Shown: piece after piece, positions 51,283 through 60,585 of the stretch
Numbering within the stretch: position 1 is the first letter of the stretch
Layout of the letters: the number at the start of each line of letters is the position of its first letter
Source of the DNA: Erysipelotrichaceae bacterium
Lineage (GTDB): Bacteria; Bacillota_I; Bacilli_A; RFN20; CAG-826
Length of the DNA: 64,000 nucleotides
NCBI GenBank assembly: GCA_015058945.1
Contig: SVBF01000011.1
Location: 133,276 to 197,275, forward strand
Reading direction: 5' to 3'
Notes under the pieces: model-generated
The model's database searches: none
What the model saw: the letters and a program-made list of their open reading frames with translations, nothing else
What the model was told of the DNA's origin: nothing
Program-made: the position numbers and the translations under genes

Positions 51283-51375
51283 TAAAGAAAGCGGGAATAC
51301 TCCCGCACTTCGATGGACCCCAGAGGATTTCTCCTCAGCCCAGTTATATTATAGGCGAAAACGCTCTCAAAACAA
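51283..51375 (-). ncRNA. DUF3800-associated leader RNA, copy B
   Basis: Promoter TTGTTT (51375-51370), 16 bases, TATAAT (51353-51348), leader with GAGGAGAAATCCTC hairpin, conserved GGGGTCCATCGAAGT linker, and GCGGGAGTATTCCCGC hairpin followed by TTTCTTT. The first hairpin differs in sequence from copy A but keeps pairing (compensatory change), evidence for a conserved RNA structure. Confidence 0.7.
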
Positions 51376-51575
51376 GTAGGCGAGGTCAACAAAGTAGGCA
51401 TCTTTTAGAAGCGATAGTTCGCAAGCAAATCGCAACAGCCGGCCGCCGTCCGTCGCGTTTCGCCCGCGAATTCGCCTTTGCTATCCTTTTAACGTCCCTC
51501 CAGGCGGGGAAGAGAATGAATCTTTCTTTTCTAGAGGTGCTATAATCTCAGGCTATTTCGAAAAGAGGGTAAACG

Positions 51576-52697
51576 ATGTTTAACGTTTCAGATATCTCGC
51601 GCGACCAATGCCAGCTTTATGGTAAACAAGCCAACCTAGGATACGACTGGTGGTGGCATTCATTCACGGCTTATGAAGAAGGCAGCGATACGCCACGTCC
51701 TTTCTTCATCGAATTCTTCTTATGCAATCCCGCTCTCGGAAGTGAAGAACCCATCTTTGGCCAAAGCAAAGAGAACCAAGAAAAAGGGATTCGCCCATCC
51801 TATTTGATGGTCAATGTCGGCACTTGGGGAAAAGACGCCAGGCAACTTCATCGTTTCTTCGGCTGGAAGAAGATCCAAGTCGATTATGGCTGTCCCTTTT
51901 CCATCAAGGCCGAGGATTGCTATTTGGATGAAACGAAAACCCATGGGCATGTCCATGTCGAAAAGATAGACGCCGACGCCCACCCCGAATGGATGAGCCA
52001 TGACGGAGATATCGCTTGGGATCTATCCATCGATAAAAGAATCGCCTTCAATGTTGGCTATGGAGCGAGCAAACCGTCGCGGAAAGAACAACTCTTCGAG
52101 ATGTTTTGGCACGCCGAAGGCATGAAAACCGATTTCGAAGGTTGGATCGAATATAATGGGAAGCGCTATAACGTCCGGAAGCAAGATTGCTATGGCTATG
52201 CCGATAAAAACTGGGGTAAGGATTTCACCTCCCCATGGGTTTGGCTTTCTTCGAACCACCTCATCAGCAAAAATAGCGGCAAGAGGCTAGAGAACTCCGT
52301 CTTCGATATCGGTGGCGGTAGACCGAAGGTTGGCCGCCTTGCTTTGCAAGGCCAACTCCTCAGCGCCTTCTATTACGAAGGGAAATGCTACGAATTCAAT
52401 TTCTCGAAGTTCTGGCACCGCGTGAAAACGAAATTCGAATGCAAAGAGACCCCTACCCAAATTCTTTGGCACGTAGAACAAAGGACATGGAATTATGCCG
52501 TGGTTTGCGACTTCAGTTGCGAAAAGGAAGATATGCTTCTCATCCAATACGAAGCCCCCAATGGCACAAAACGCCATAACCGCCTCTGGAATGGCGGAAA
52601 CGGCATAGGCGTGGTGAAACTATATCACCATAAGAAGCTCATTGATGAAATCGCGGCCTATAACGTCGGATGCGAATATGGCGAATATGACCATTAA
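51576..52697 (+). CDS. tocopherol cyclase-like protein
   Basis: A 373-residue soluble protein. WWWHSFTAYE near residue 25, GWIEYNGKRYNV and GYADKNWGKDFTSPWVWLSS near residue 210 match the Tocopherol_cycl/AttH-type lipocalin-like beta-barrel family. Plant enzymes cyclise tocopherol precursors; most bacterial members have unknown substrates, and a tocopherol pathway is not expected here, so only the fold is assigned. TATAAT lies near 51540 and GAGGG before the ATG; it is a single-gene unit. Confidence 0.8.
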   Translation: MFNVSDISRDQCQLYGKQANLGYDWWWHSFTAYEEGSDTPRPFFIEFFLCNPALGSEEPIFGQSKENQEKGIRPSYLMVNVGTWGKDARQLHRFFGWKKIQVDYGCPFSIKAEDCYLDETKTHGHVHVEKIDADAHPEWMSHDGDIAWDLSIDKRIAFNVGYGASKPSRKEQLFEMFWHAEGMKTDFEGWIEYNGKRYNVRKQDCYGYADKNWGKDFTSPWVWLSSNHLISKNSGKRLENSVFDIGGGRPKVGRLALQGQLLSAFYYEGKCYEFNFSKFWHRVKTKFECKETPTQILWHVEQRTWNYAVVCDFSCEKEDMLLIQYEAPNGTKRHNRLWNGGNGIGVVKLYHHKKLIDEIAAYNVGCEYGEYDH

Positions 52698-52843
52698 GCC
52701 TATCGCTGTGTTTGCTTATCGCCATGCGATGAAATAGGAACGCCATGATCATCGCGCGGTGAGTGGGACAAATTCGGACAATTTCTGATTTAGTCCCGTA
52801 AAACCCTCGTTTTTCGACATCAAATCAACGATGTTTTTATGAA

Positions 52844-52940
52844 GGATCCCGCTTCTCCTTTGCAATAGATAATCCAGCGACAAATATATTTGGGATAGTT
52901 GTCTTGGATTTGTTCTAGGGAGCGGGATGCCCTTTTCTTC
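52844..52940 (+). ncRNA. candidate long-hairpin RNA or terminator
   Basis: GGATCCCGCTTCTCC (52844) pairs with GGGAGCGGGATGCC (52918), enclosing an inner AATCCA/TGGATT pair, and CCCTTTTCTT follows. The ~85-base stem-loop is longer than a normal terminator. It lies 147 bases after the tocopherol-cyclase-like gene, in a ~400-base stretch that holds no gene. Confidence 0.4.
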
Positions 52941-53093
52941 GGAATGAGGAGCTGCACAATTTGTTTTTTTCGCTTAACAAAATAGCTTATGTTCAATCCT
53001 TGCCTTAATTACTATAATTAAACGAACATTTTCCCCTTCGGCTTGCTCTAGAGCAAAATACCGATCGGGCAGCGATTCCATGGAGCAATCAAT

Positions 53094-56000
53094 ATGAAAA
53101 AGAACGCAACAAAACTCCTACTTTGCCTAGTTCCTCTTCTTCTCGGGAATCTAGCAGCTTGCTCTCAAGACAATAGCACCACCTCTTCGACGCAGGATTC
53201 TTCCTCCGCCTCCGTGGGCTCTTCCTCTTCTGCCGAGGGCTCTTCCGCCGGTTCCGCGGGCTCTTCCTCTTCCACCGAGGGCTCTTCCTCCGCTCCCGCG
53301 GGCTCTTCCTCCGCTCCCGTGAGCTCTTCCTCCGCTCCCGCGGGCTCTTCCTCTTCTGCCGAGGGTTCTTCCTCTCCTGCTGGGGGCTCTTCCTCCGCTC
53401 CCGAAGTTTCCTCCGAGTCGAAGGAATCCAGTTCCGTCGATGAGAAATGGGCAGGCATCACGGAACAAGATTTGAAAGAGACCAAGCAATTGACCGTCGC
53501 CGTCACGAAAACCAAAACCTTGGAACTCGCGATTTCCCATAGTAGCGACCTCTTCCTTGAAAATATGACCAAGGATGACTTGTTGGTCTTCCCAAAACTA
53601 GGCAGTGACACTTCCGATCCCCTTGCGATAAAAGACGCTCTAGCGAAGAAAATCGACGACTTCACCTTCTCTCGCGTCGACGGGAAATCGGTCAAGGTGA
53701 CCATCCCTTCTTTCCAGACGGGCATCTATCATGTCCTCTTCTCCAAATCCGCCACAAGCGATGGCAAGCTTGCCGAAGCCTCGGCCTATACCGAACAACT
53801 TACCCCCGAATACTCTTCCTATTCGCTTGAAAACAATCAATTCCAAGCGGGACAAGTCAATCCGACTTTTTCCATCCTCCATAACAAAGCCAAAGTCGCG
53901 GATCAATCGCTTATCAGCTTCACCGGCGGCTTTGAAGGACTGAAGGTCAAAGAGGTGAAATCGGCACCCGAAAAAACCGAGATCTTCACCGAAGGGAGCA
54001 TCCAAAGCTCTGCTTATGGTTCCCTTGTTTTGAAAAAGGGTTTCTTTGAAGGCACCAAATCCGACTTGCGTCTAGAAGCCTCGATTTCCGAGCGCGCCGA
54101 TTACATCGTCCAAGAAAGCTTTGCTTTCGATGGCGGAGTTCTTAGCTTCGATCTCTATGTCGATGGCAAATTGCCTTCTTCCATTTCCAAAAACGATTTC
54201 ACCTTCTCGGGAAAAGAAGGCTATGAACTTGTTAGCGTCGCCGCCTCCGATAAGTCCAACATCATCCACATGCAAGTTCGCTTTGGCGAAGGCGTCACGG
54301 ATCTCAATGGCGCGGTAAAAGCCCTGGAAGAGGCGAAGCTTGAAGTCTCGGCCTCTCTTACTGGCCTATATGGCAGCAAGGAAATCAACCTTTCCGTTCG
54401 TCGTCCGCGTCTACGCCTTTATCCTTCTTTCGATGGAAGCAAACTTACCATCAAGGGAGCCGTCTCCAACGCCAAAGCACTATCCATCACCAAAGAGGAT
54501 CTCGCCTTCACTTCCACGAACTTGATCTTTACTGGCGATAATAGCAACGTCGAAAATAGTGAATTCAAGTTAGAAGGCAATACCTTCGTCGCCACCTATG
54601 CCATCAAAGGTTCGACCAATGATCTATATGGGACGATCACCATCCAAAGCGATAAAGTGCAATCCCTTTGGGGCGAAGCCACAGAAGTCCACGATCACTT
54701 CGATGCTTCCAAAAACGGCCAGGGGAGCGAAATCGACGATACGAGCTGCCAAGAGCTCATTGACAACCAAGTCATCAAAGATAACGTCCAAAAAGGCATC
54801 TATATCTATTCTTACTACCTGAAGATCGGGGCTTCCATCGCTTCGAAAAACCCCGTGGCCGCCATCGATAACCTCATGGGGCTATTGGAAGCGTGCGGCA
54901 TTCTAAAACCCGGACCGTCGATCCAAGATGTTCTTAACCGCCTCGATCAGCTCGACAAGAAGCTCGATATCATCAGCGGCAAAATCGATCACCTAAGCGA
55001 CCAAATCGCGGATAGCCAAGCGGCCACCGCATCAGGGATCGACCTCGTTCTTTATAATCAGTATCGGGCCAATTGGTCTTCCTTTGTCCATAACTATGTT
55101 GAACCGATGGACGATATGATCCGTTCCTATCGGACCAAAGTCCAAACCGACTTGGTCAACACCGCTTTGTCCAATGATCCCCTACCGGTCAAAATCCAAT
55201 TCGCCCAGGTTCCCAATGGCGAAGGTTCGCCCATGCGTACCTTGGTCACCGAAAGCCCAACTGCTAGCGGTAAATCCCTGGAATTTGCCGCGATCGAGGA
55301 AACCTATGAGATCTCGATTCCGACTTCTTACTTCGCCAAAGCAAAAGAAGCCGTTGCCTCCACTCGCTGCTATAGCGCGGATTTCTGCTCGGCTTACCAA
55401 GAAGGCATCCAATCCTATTTAAAAGAGCATCCGTCGCAGCATTTCACGGCAGAGGATATCTATAACTCCATCATCAGTTCCTTCCAAAAAGAGGCCATCA
55501 CCTCGGCAGATACCCTGAAGTTCTATAACCTCTATACCAACTTTGCTTCCTCTCTGCCTAACTGCATGAACGACTACGTCAAGATGCTCCAAAACTTCTA
55601 CAATTTCCAAACCGAAGCGGAGAAAGAGATCCTGATGTTCCGCGGCAACATGAAGAGGCTTCTTGTTCAATACGTGGGCTTCTTGAGCACCTTCGCTTCC
55701 TATTCGGGCGAAACGGGAATCGATATGGCAGCCGTGGTCAAATCGACCTCGACCGCCGAAAACTACATTAAGGCCAATACCTATATCGTCCCCACCGCCT
55801 CGGAGAGAACGAACTATTGCTACACAGTCTCTGCGCCGGTGACCACCTATTACATGGAGGTCTATTGGGCGACGCATTTCGAACCGGAGAATACCAATCA
55901 TCCGAACTTAGTCCAAACCAAAAAATTCACCTATTACGGACCAGACGGAAAAGAGGTCGCGGAACACGATAACCCGCTGCCGATGCTAAGCGAAGCCGAC

Positions 56001-56480
56001 CTGCTCCACATCCAATATCGCTACAAGACCATCAAAAACTACACCGGGGCAACCGATACCTGGGCTAGCTATCTTGAAAAGAACGGCGTCATCGATTACG
56101 AAGGCTACAACAAAACCTTTAAAGAAGTCCGCCGCAATCTCGCCGAGGAGCCGGGGGATTTCCCACCGATCATTTGCGAAGTCGGCGAGTTCAGACAATC
56201 AAGTGCCACCGGATGGAAAGGGAACTGCTGGGGCCACTCCGTCGGAGACAAATTCAAGCTCGAAGAATACTACGATTACGCATGCGTCGATAGCGAATAC
56301 TGGTCGGAAAGCGAGGTTACCGGGAAGCTACTGAACTTCGAGACCCTCGAAGCCACGGATACCGTCCTCTTACGCGAAGCCATCTACCACGAATCGCACT
56401 GGTATTGGAACACGGATGAGTATTGGATCTTCTATTCCTCCACCACGGGACGTCATGGCATCGCCTTCGTTCGCGGATAA
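53094..56480 (+). CDS. large Ser-linker lipoprotein, function unknown
   Basis: A 1128-residue surface lipoprotein. The signal peptide MKKNATKLLLCLVPLLLGNL is followed by AAC, the lipobox. Residues ~26-115 are a low-complexity Ser/Gly/Ala/Glu linker of repeated GSSSSxEGSS and SSSAPA units, which would hold the rest away from the membrane. Residues 120-550 look like several beta-rich, immunoglobulin-like domains with similar spacing. Residues ~560-650 include a coiled-coil-like segment (RLDQLDKKLDIISGKIDHLS). The C-terminal 450 residues are not recognised and contain several Cys and Trp. GGAG precedes the ATG. It could bind a host or diet component. Confidence 0.82.
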   Translation: MKKNATKLLLCLVPLLLGNLAACSQDNSTTSSTQDSSSASVGSSSSAEGSSAGSAGSSSSTEGSSSAPAGSSSAPVSSSSAPAGSSSSAEGSSSPAGGSSSAPEVSSESKESSSVDEKWAGITEQDLKETKQLTVAVTKTKTLELAISHSSDLFLENMTKDDLLVFPKLGSDTSDPLAIKDALAKKIDDFTFSRVDGKSVKVTIPSFQTGIYHVLFSKSATSDGKLAEASAYTEQLTPEYSSYSLENNQFQAGQVNPTFSILHNKAKVADQSLISFTGGFEGLKVKEVKSAPEKTEIFTEGSIQSSAYGSLVLKKGFFEGTKSDLRLEASISERADYIVQESFAFDGGVLSFDLYVDGKLPSSISKNDFTFSGKEGYELVSVAASDKSNIIHMQVRFGEGVTDLNGAVKALEEAKLEVSASLTGLYGSKEINLSVRRPRLRLYPSFDGSKLTIKGAVSNAKALSITKEDLAFTSTNLIFTGDNSNVENSEFKLEGNTFVATYAIKGSTNDLYGTITIQSDKVQSLWGEATEVHDHFDASKNGQGSEIDDTSCQELIDNQVIKDNVQKGIYIYSYYLKIGASIASKNPVAAIDNLMGLLEACGILKPGPSIQDVLNRLDQLDKKLDIISGKIDHLSDQIADSQAATASGIDLVLYNQYRANWSSFVHNYVEPMDDMIRSYRTKVQTDLVNTALSNDPLPVKIQFAQVPNGEGSPMRTLVTESPTASGKSLEFAAIEETYEISIPTSYFAKAKEAVASTRCYSADFCSAYQEGIQSYLKEHPSQHFTAEDIYNSIISSFQKEAITSADTLKFYNLYTNFASSLPNCMNDYVKMLQNFYNFQTEAEKEILMFRGNMKRLLVQYVGFLSTFASYSGETGIDMAAVVKSTSTAENYIKANTYIVPTASERTNYCYTVSAPVTTYYMEVYWATHFEPENTNHPNLVQTKKFTYYGPDGKEVAEHDNPLPMLSEADLLHIQYRYKTIKNYTGATDTWASYLEKNGVIDYEGYNKTFKEVRRNLAEEPGDFPPIICEVGEFRQSSATGWKGNCWGHSVGDKFKLEEYYDYACVDSEYWSESEVTGKLLNFETLEATDTVLLREAIYHESHWYWNTDEYWIFYSSTTGRHGIAFVRG
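53185..53420 (+). repeat. GC-rich tandem repeats encoding the Ser linker
   Basis: Units such as GGCTCTTCCTC(C/T)GCTCCCG recur in a pattern of about 18-30 bases. All unit lengths keep the frame. The tract is prone to slippage, so linker length probably varies between strains. Confidence 0.75.
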
Positions 56481-56526
56481 AAATAGTTAAACCCCTAGGG
56501 CTAAGGAATCTTCCCTGGCCTTTTCC

Positions 56527-56970
56527 TTATTGCTGCGAATCCTCTGTGAAGATTGTTGGAACCACAAGTCTTTTGCCGTCGCCTAAGGATTCGGCGGCTT
56601 GCTTGTTCATTGCTTTGGCTACCGTTTTAGCCAGTTTGTTCGGTTGCGTGAGAGATGGGGATTTCACGAATAGAACGGCTGAATCATTCGCAAGCTTAAG
56701 CAGCGAAGAGAGGACGTCCTGATTCAACTGGACTCCCCTATAGTCAGCGGTATAGCTGATAGCGGCAGAAATATAGCTTTCGAAAGCGTGATCGAGAGCG
56801 CTCGGATCATTCGCCCTAATCTCCCTAATCCTAAACTTGTTTGTTGATAGGAAAACAAGGAATAAGCGATAGGCGTATTCAAAGGAATAGGCTCCGAAGA
56901 AATTCGGATCGAAGACTTGCTCCGCCTTGTTCTTGAGCAACTCAAAAGAAGCTTCCGCTGATTCTGTCAT
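56527..56970 (-). CDS. small helical protein, function unknown
   Basis: A 147-residue soluble, mostly helical protein with no recognised family. It follows the 953-residue surface protein gene by six bases on the same strand, so it should be co-transcribed. Segments such as YAYRLFLVFLSTNKFRIREI and KLAKTVAKAMNKQAAESLG look like amphipathic helices. It might assist the surface protein; no direct evidence. Confidence 0.6.
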   Translation of the reverse strand: MTESAEASFELLKNKAEQVFDPNFFGAYSFEYAYRLFLVFLSTNKFRIREIRANDPSALDHAFESYISAAISYTADYRGVQLNQDVLSSLLKLANDSAVLFVKSPSLTQPNKLAKTVAKAMNKQAAESLGDGKRLVVPTIFTEDSQQ

Positions 56971-56976
56971 TTTGGA

Positions 56977-59838
56977 TTAAGCCTGATGCTTCTTTTTCTT
57001 GCTAACGAAATACGCAGTTCCAATAGCGCCTAGCCCAAGCAGGCCACAGCCTAGGACGATCCAAAGGGTCAGGGTAAGCGGGGACTGATCGTTAGAGGGG
57101 CCAGGGATAAATGAGGCGCCAGCAGGAGGATAGGTCGCGGTCACATCGCCAATAGAGCACAGTCTAAGATAGATTGTTGACAAATCAACATCTTCAGGAT
57201 CGGAGTAGGTCGGCTTTGTGCTGCCCCAGGTTTCGATTTTAGTTGCTTCAAGTATCGTTTTGATGGCTGGAGTAGCGGCGAGGGTGTTATAGGTGGTGGC
57301 AAGCGCTTTCGCCAGGGCTGGCGTCACATTGCAAACAGAAGAATTCCCTGCGCTTGAAATTGCAGAATCGATATCGTATGCCAGAGATGCCGCCTGCGCT
57401 CTGTTAGAATTCGCACTCTCTATTGTCCCAAACAAGCTTAAGTAATAGACCGGCTTAGTCGTCACCTGGGGAACTGATACCGTAGTCGAAGAGGAACCGT
57501 CGGTAATGGTCAGAGAATACGGTTCACCCGCCTTAGGCGTCAGAGATCCGCGCAGATTATAGACGGGAACTTTGATCATGCCTCTTGTCGAGTCAAAGGT
57601 AAACGTTGAGCTTCTGCTCACTCCCGATACGTTAGATAATTTTGCCGCAGAGAATGGATACACCGTTACGCTAGAAGTGTTTTGGAACGACACTGTAATT
57701 GTAAGGTCCGTAGTGGTGGCTGTTGTCGAGATAAACAAATAGCCGCCTCCGTCGATCGAACCCGTATCGAGTAGGTAGATAACATTATTCTTAAGATAGA
57801 CATTGATTTTTGAAGCAAAGGCGGCGGACTTCAAACGGTTGGTGCCAGATTGAATGCAGGCAGTCGTATTTGTGTCAGTTCCTGGCGTCGTGAGATAGTT
57901 CTCGGCCCCGTTAATAACAACCGCAACACGAAAATAATAATTGCTAGTTGGAGTAACCCCGACCGCTTCTGCATCATTACCGCTCGACATATTTGAAGGT
58001 ACCGACATATCTATGGTCGAGAGGTTGTTTTTGAAAGAAGAATCTGATGCTAGTTGAAATTGGAAATAGCAATCTGCCCACGTACCACCATAGCGAGAAT
58101 GACCATCTTGTCCCGAATCTGCGGCAGAATTGCAAACATAGAGGTTGTGGCTTTCGGCTTCGGATAACGAAGTCCAGTAGGTTCGCTTGCCGTCCTGCAT
58201 ATTGCCTTCACTTAATCCGCAGTGGAAAGAGAAGCCCGTCGAGTCGCTTGGAATCGAGGCCATATATAGATTGGTTGAAGTTACACCGTTGACTTTCTGA
58301 ACGGGGGCATCCTTAATCCTTTCTGCATCGGTTTCGCTCTTTTGGTAATAGACGAATAGCGAACCGCCACTAGTGACGTTGTTATAGCAATCGCCAGACG
58401 GAAGGGCGACGTAAACTATTTTGTTATGCGAATCGGAAGTGTATTTTGCGTATACACTGGCCGATCCCGTCACTTGATTAGATCCGATTCCTGTCGAGCA
58501 GGATGAATCGCTATACCAACCTTCAAAGCTGAACCCGTAAATGCTACCTGGCGTTAATGTTGAATACAGGGCTCCAAGATTCGCAGACAAATTTACAGTC
58601 CCCCACCAATTCATCACCGTTCCATTAAATACGCGCGTATAAGTAATAGTGAAGGTCCGCGAAGAATGTTCCGTGATTAAGTATTTGTTTGTGTCAGTAT
58701 CTACGTAAATATCGTATGTTCCCGCAATCAATATTTTGATGTTAGTACTGGAAACTTCGGCCGTTGATGCTGTGCGCAACTCCAGCGAAGCGGGGTCATA
58801 CCACGTATCGCCTGCTCTTGCTTTCAGCGTGGTATTTGCGGTGAGCGTAAGATTCGGGAAATAGCCCTCGTACATGGACACATCGCTTGAAGATGTCGCT
58901 GTACCACCAGCTTTGGTCCAAGCTAGACCAGCCGCTTTCCCGGTCGCGGTCATGAAGGCGCTATCGCCAGTAAGCACGAGGCCGTTTCCACCCGCAGTAA
59001 CATACTTGGCATAGAGGGTGACGTCACCTTTAGGAGTCACCGATCCGCCGACGGTACCGACGTACTCGGTGCACGACGAATCCGAGTACCATCCTGCGAA
59101 TTCATAACCCGCTGGAGTGTTGGACGGGCTAGGAAGCGTATAGGAATGACTCGAGTCATAAACTTCACAACCGTCCCGCGTAAAAGCCCCTCCGGAAGTT
59201 GATTTGCTCATGCGGCGAATCTTATATACTTTGCCCAAAGAAGAACTTGCATTGAAATTTGTGTTTTGATTCGCCGAATTCACCTGAAGACTATTCGCAC
59301 TTCCACCGTTCAAAAGAGCATTGTACGGTGACGAGCCTCCTGCGCTAGGCGCGCAGCCACCCCAATCTTCACCGCCATCATTTCCATAGCGATTCATAAC
59401 AAAACTATTGGATGCACTGTCAAGCCAGGTTCTTCGGCTCTCAACTTGGATTTCCGCATAGTAGTACCAAGTGTTGGAATTGTTTAAATTCACATAATTC
59501 CAGTTCCCATTAGTGGAGTCGACGTCCATCCAATTTGAAGGGAAGGACCAAAATGGTCCATTATAATTGCTTCCGTTTCCGATTTTGACTGCCATCCTCG
59601 CATTCGACGTAGCGAAACCAGAGCCCGAAGAGAGAATACGCAAAATGAATTTATCGTTCCCATCGTAGGATGACGAATAGTCCACTGCAGAGACGCTGGC
59701 CTTCGTCTCCACCACTTCGTTTTGCTGAGCGGATGTGACAGTAGAAATCGTCGCACCGACGCCTAAAACCATTGTGAGGCCCGCGAGCGCAATCATCACC
59801 TTAGCGCGCGTGTGATTGAAAAGTTTCGAAAGGAACAT
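56977..59838 (-). CDS. large surface protein with InlB-type repeats and C-terminal anchor
   Basis: A 953-residue exported protein. A signal peptide (MIALAGLTMVLGVGATISTV near residue 15) is followed by a Ser/Asn/Gly-rich beta region, two Listeria-Bacteroides (InlB B-type) repeats with the GWYSDSSC core (near residues 250 and 450) and further beta domains. A membrane segment (LWIVLGCGLLGLGAIGTAYF) and KKKKHQA end the protein; there is no LPxTG motif, so it is anchored by the membrane segment. GGGAGG lies ten bases before the ATG. The long leader contains a hairpin terminator and a ten-base G tract. It is probably an adhesin or carbohydrate-binding protein. Confidence 0.85.
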   Translation of the reverse strand: MFLSKLFNHTRAKVMIALAGLTMVLGVGATISTVTSAQQNEVVETKASVSAVDYSSSYDGNDKFILRILSSGSGFATSNARMAVKIGNGSNYNGPFWSFPSNWMDVDSTNGNWNYVNLNNSNTWYYYAEIQVESRRTWLDSASNSFVMNRYGNDGGEDWGGCAPSAGGSSPYNALLNGGSANSLQVNSANQNTNFNASSSLGKVYKIRRMSKSTSGGAFTRDGCEVYDSSHSYTLPSPSNTPAGYEFAGWYSDSSCTEYVGTVGGSVTPKGDVTLYAKYVTAGGNGLVLTGDSAFMTATGKAAGLAWTKAGGTATSSSDVSMYEGYFPNLTLTANTTLKARAGDTWYDPASLELRTASTAEVSSTNIKILIAGTYDIYVDTDTNKYLITEHSSRTFTITYTRVFNGTVMNWWGTVNLSANLGALYSTLTPGSIYGFSFEGWYSDSSCSTGIGSNQVTGSASVYAKYTSDSHNKIVYVALPSGDCYNNVTSGGSLFVYYQKSETDAERIKDAPVQKVNGVTSTNLYMASIPSDSTGFSFHCGLSEGNMQDGKRTYWTSLSEAESHNLYVCNSAADSGQDGHSRYGGTWADCYFQFQLASDSSFKNNLSTIDMSVPSNMSSGNDAEAVGVTPTSNYYFRVAVVINGAENYLTTPGTDTNTTACIQSGTNRLKSAAFASKINVYLKNNVIYLLDTGSIDGGGYLFISTTATTTDLTITVSFQNTSSVTVYPFSAAKLSNVSGVSRSSTFTFDSTRGMIKVPVYNLRGSLTPKAGEPYSLTITDGSSSTTVSVPQVTTKPVYYLSLFGTIESANSNRAQAASLAYDIDSAISSAGNSSVCNVTPALAKALATTYNTLAATPAIKTILEATKIETWGSTKPTYSDPEDVDLSTIYLRLCSIGDVTATYPPAGASFIPGPSNDQSPLTLTLWIVLGCGLLGLGAIGTAYFVSKKKKHQA

Positions 59839-59864
59839 GGTCTATTTACCTCCCTTGCGTATGC

Positions 59865-59887
59865 GAAAAAGACCCGAGTTGGGGTCT
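59865..59887 (-). terminator. intrinsic terminator inside the leader of the surface protein
   Basis: On the minus strand AGACCC/GGGTCT with loop CAACTC followed by TTTTTC, 27 bases upstream of the ATG. It lies between promoter and gene, so it could act as an attenuator. Confidence 0.6.
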
Positions 59888-59939
59888 AGGCAAAGTTATT
59901 TCTGCGTTGGCGACGTTAGCGCAAAGAGGGTTTAAAATA

Positions 59940-59949
59940 CCCCCCCCCC
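59940..59949. repeat. ten-base C tract (G tract on gene strand)
   Basis: C10 in the leader of the surface protein gene, ~105 bases before its ATG. Tracts of this length often change by slippage in surface-protein loci; in the leader it would change spacing or a short upstream frame rather than the protein. Confidence 0.6.
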
Positions 59950-60036
59950 GACGAATTCGGGGGAGAGGCGAATCGTCTTCTCTACGATCTGAGCCACTCT
60001 CATTGAAGAAAACTGCGTCGCGCTGGACTAGAAACC

Positions 60037-60065
60037 AATATATATTGGATGCGCAAATCTTGCAA
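60037..60065 (-). promoter_or_regulatory. promoter of the surface protein gene
   Basis: TTGCAA (60065-60060), exactly 17 bases, TATATT (60042-60037), on the minus strand. The -10 lies inside the palindrome CCAATATATATTGG. It predicts a leader of ~190 bases. Confidence 0.55.
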
Positions 60066-60171
60066 GCGCTTACGAAAGATATACATTTCGCAAAAGTCTA
60101 GATTTAATCGATAGTTATTTGGTTTTTGGTGGAAAAACTTTTTGAAATATACCGCAGACTGACGCGGATTA

Positions 60172-60585
60172 CTAAGACCGATTCTGCAAGCGGTCATAAA
60201 GCTTGGTTGCGATCTCCATATCCGCAGGGCACCATTTTTCATTTAAAAGGAAGGCTTTATCGATAAATTCCGAATCCCCATGAATGCCTTTTTCCGGGTT
60301 AAGAGTTCCTTCTAAAACTTCACAGAAGAAGACGTCCATATCCAAGTGGAAGGTCGGGTAATCGTATTGCTCATTCATGAAGAACTCCCCTACCTCTATT
60401 TTTGTATGGAGTTCTTCTTCGATCTCCCTTTTGAGTGCTTCACGAGGGCTCTCTCCATTTTTTATCTTTCCGCCGGGGAATTCCCAATATCCCTTTAACT
60501 CACCATAGTCACGTTTTGCCGCGAAAACCTTGTTATTTTGCATGATGATCGCAGCGACTACGCGGATTGTTTTATTGTTAGGCAT
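60172..60585 (-). CDS. Nudix hydrolase (MutT-like)
   Basis: A 137-residue Nudix protein. The Nudix box is complete: G-x5-E-x7-REUxEExG in GGKIKNGESPREALKREIEE with the following EL. WEFPGGK before it is typical of MutT/(deoxy)nucleoside triphosphate pyrophosphohydrolases. The ATG overlaps the end of the helicase gene by eight bases, so it is translationally coupled. MutT-like proteins next to DUF3427-type helicases are a recurring pair; the substrate may be a modified nucleotide produced in the same pathway. A longer start is rejected. Confidence 0.88.
   Translation of the reverse strand: MPNNKTIRVVAAIIMQNNKVFAAKRDYGELKGYWEFPGGKIKNGESPREALKREIEEELHTKIEVGEFFMNEQYDYPTFHLDMDVFFCEVLEGTLNPEKGIHGDSEFIDKAFLLNEKWCPADMEIATKLYDRLQNRS

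Noticed and set aside
53185..53420. CRISPR-like array
   Set aside because: Repeats are in-frame Ser-linker codons inside a lipoprotein gene without spacers; no cas genes are present.
59950..60005. Minus-strand GTGGCTCAGATCGTAGAG resembles a tRNA D arm
   Set aside because: No anticodon stem, T arm or acceptor pairing follows; the stretch is leader sequence of the surface protein gene.
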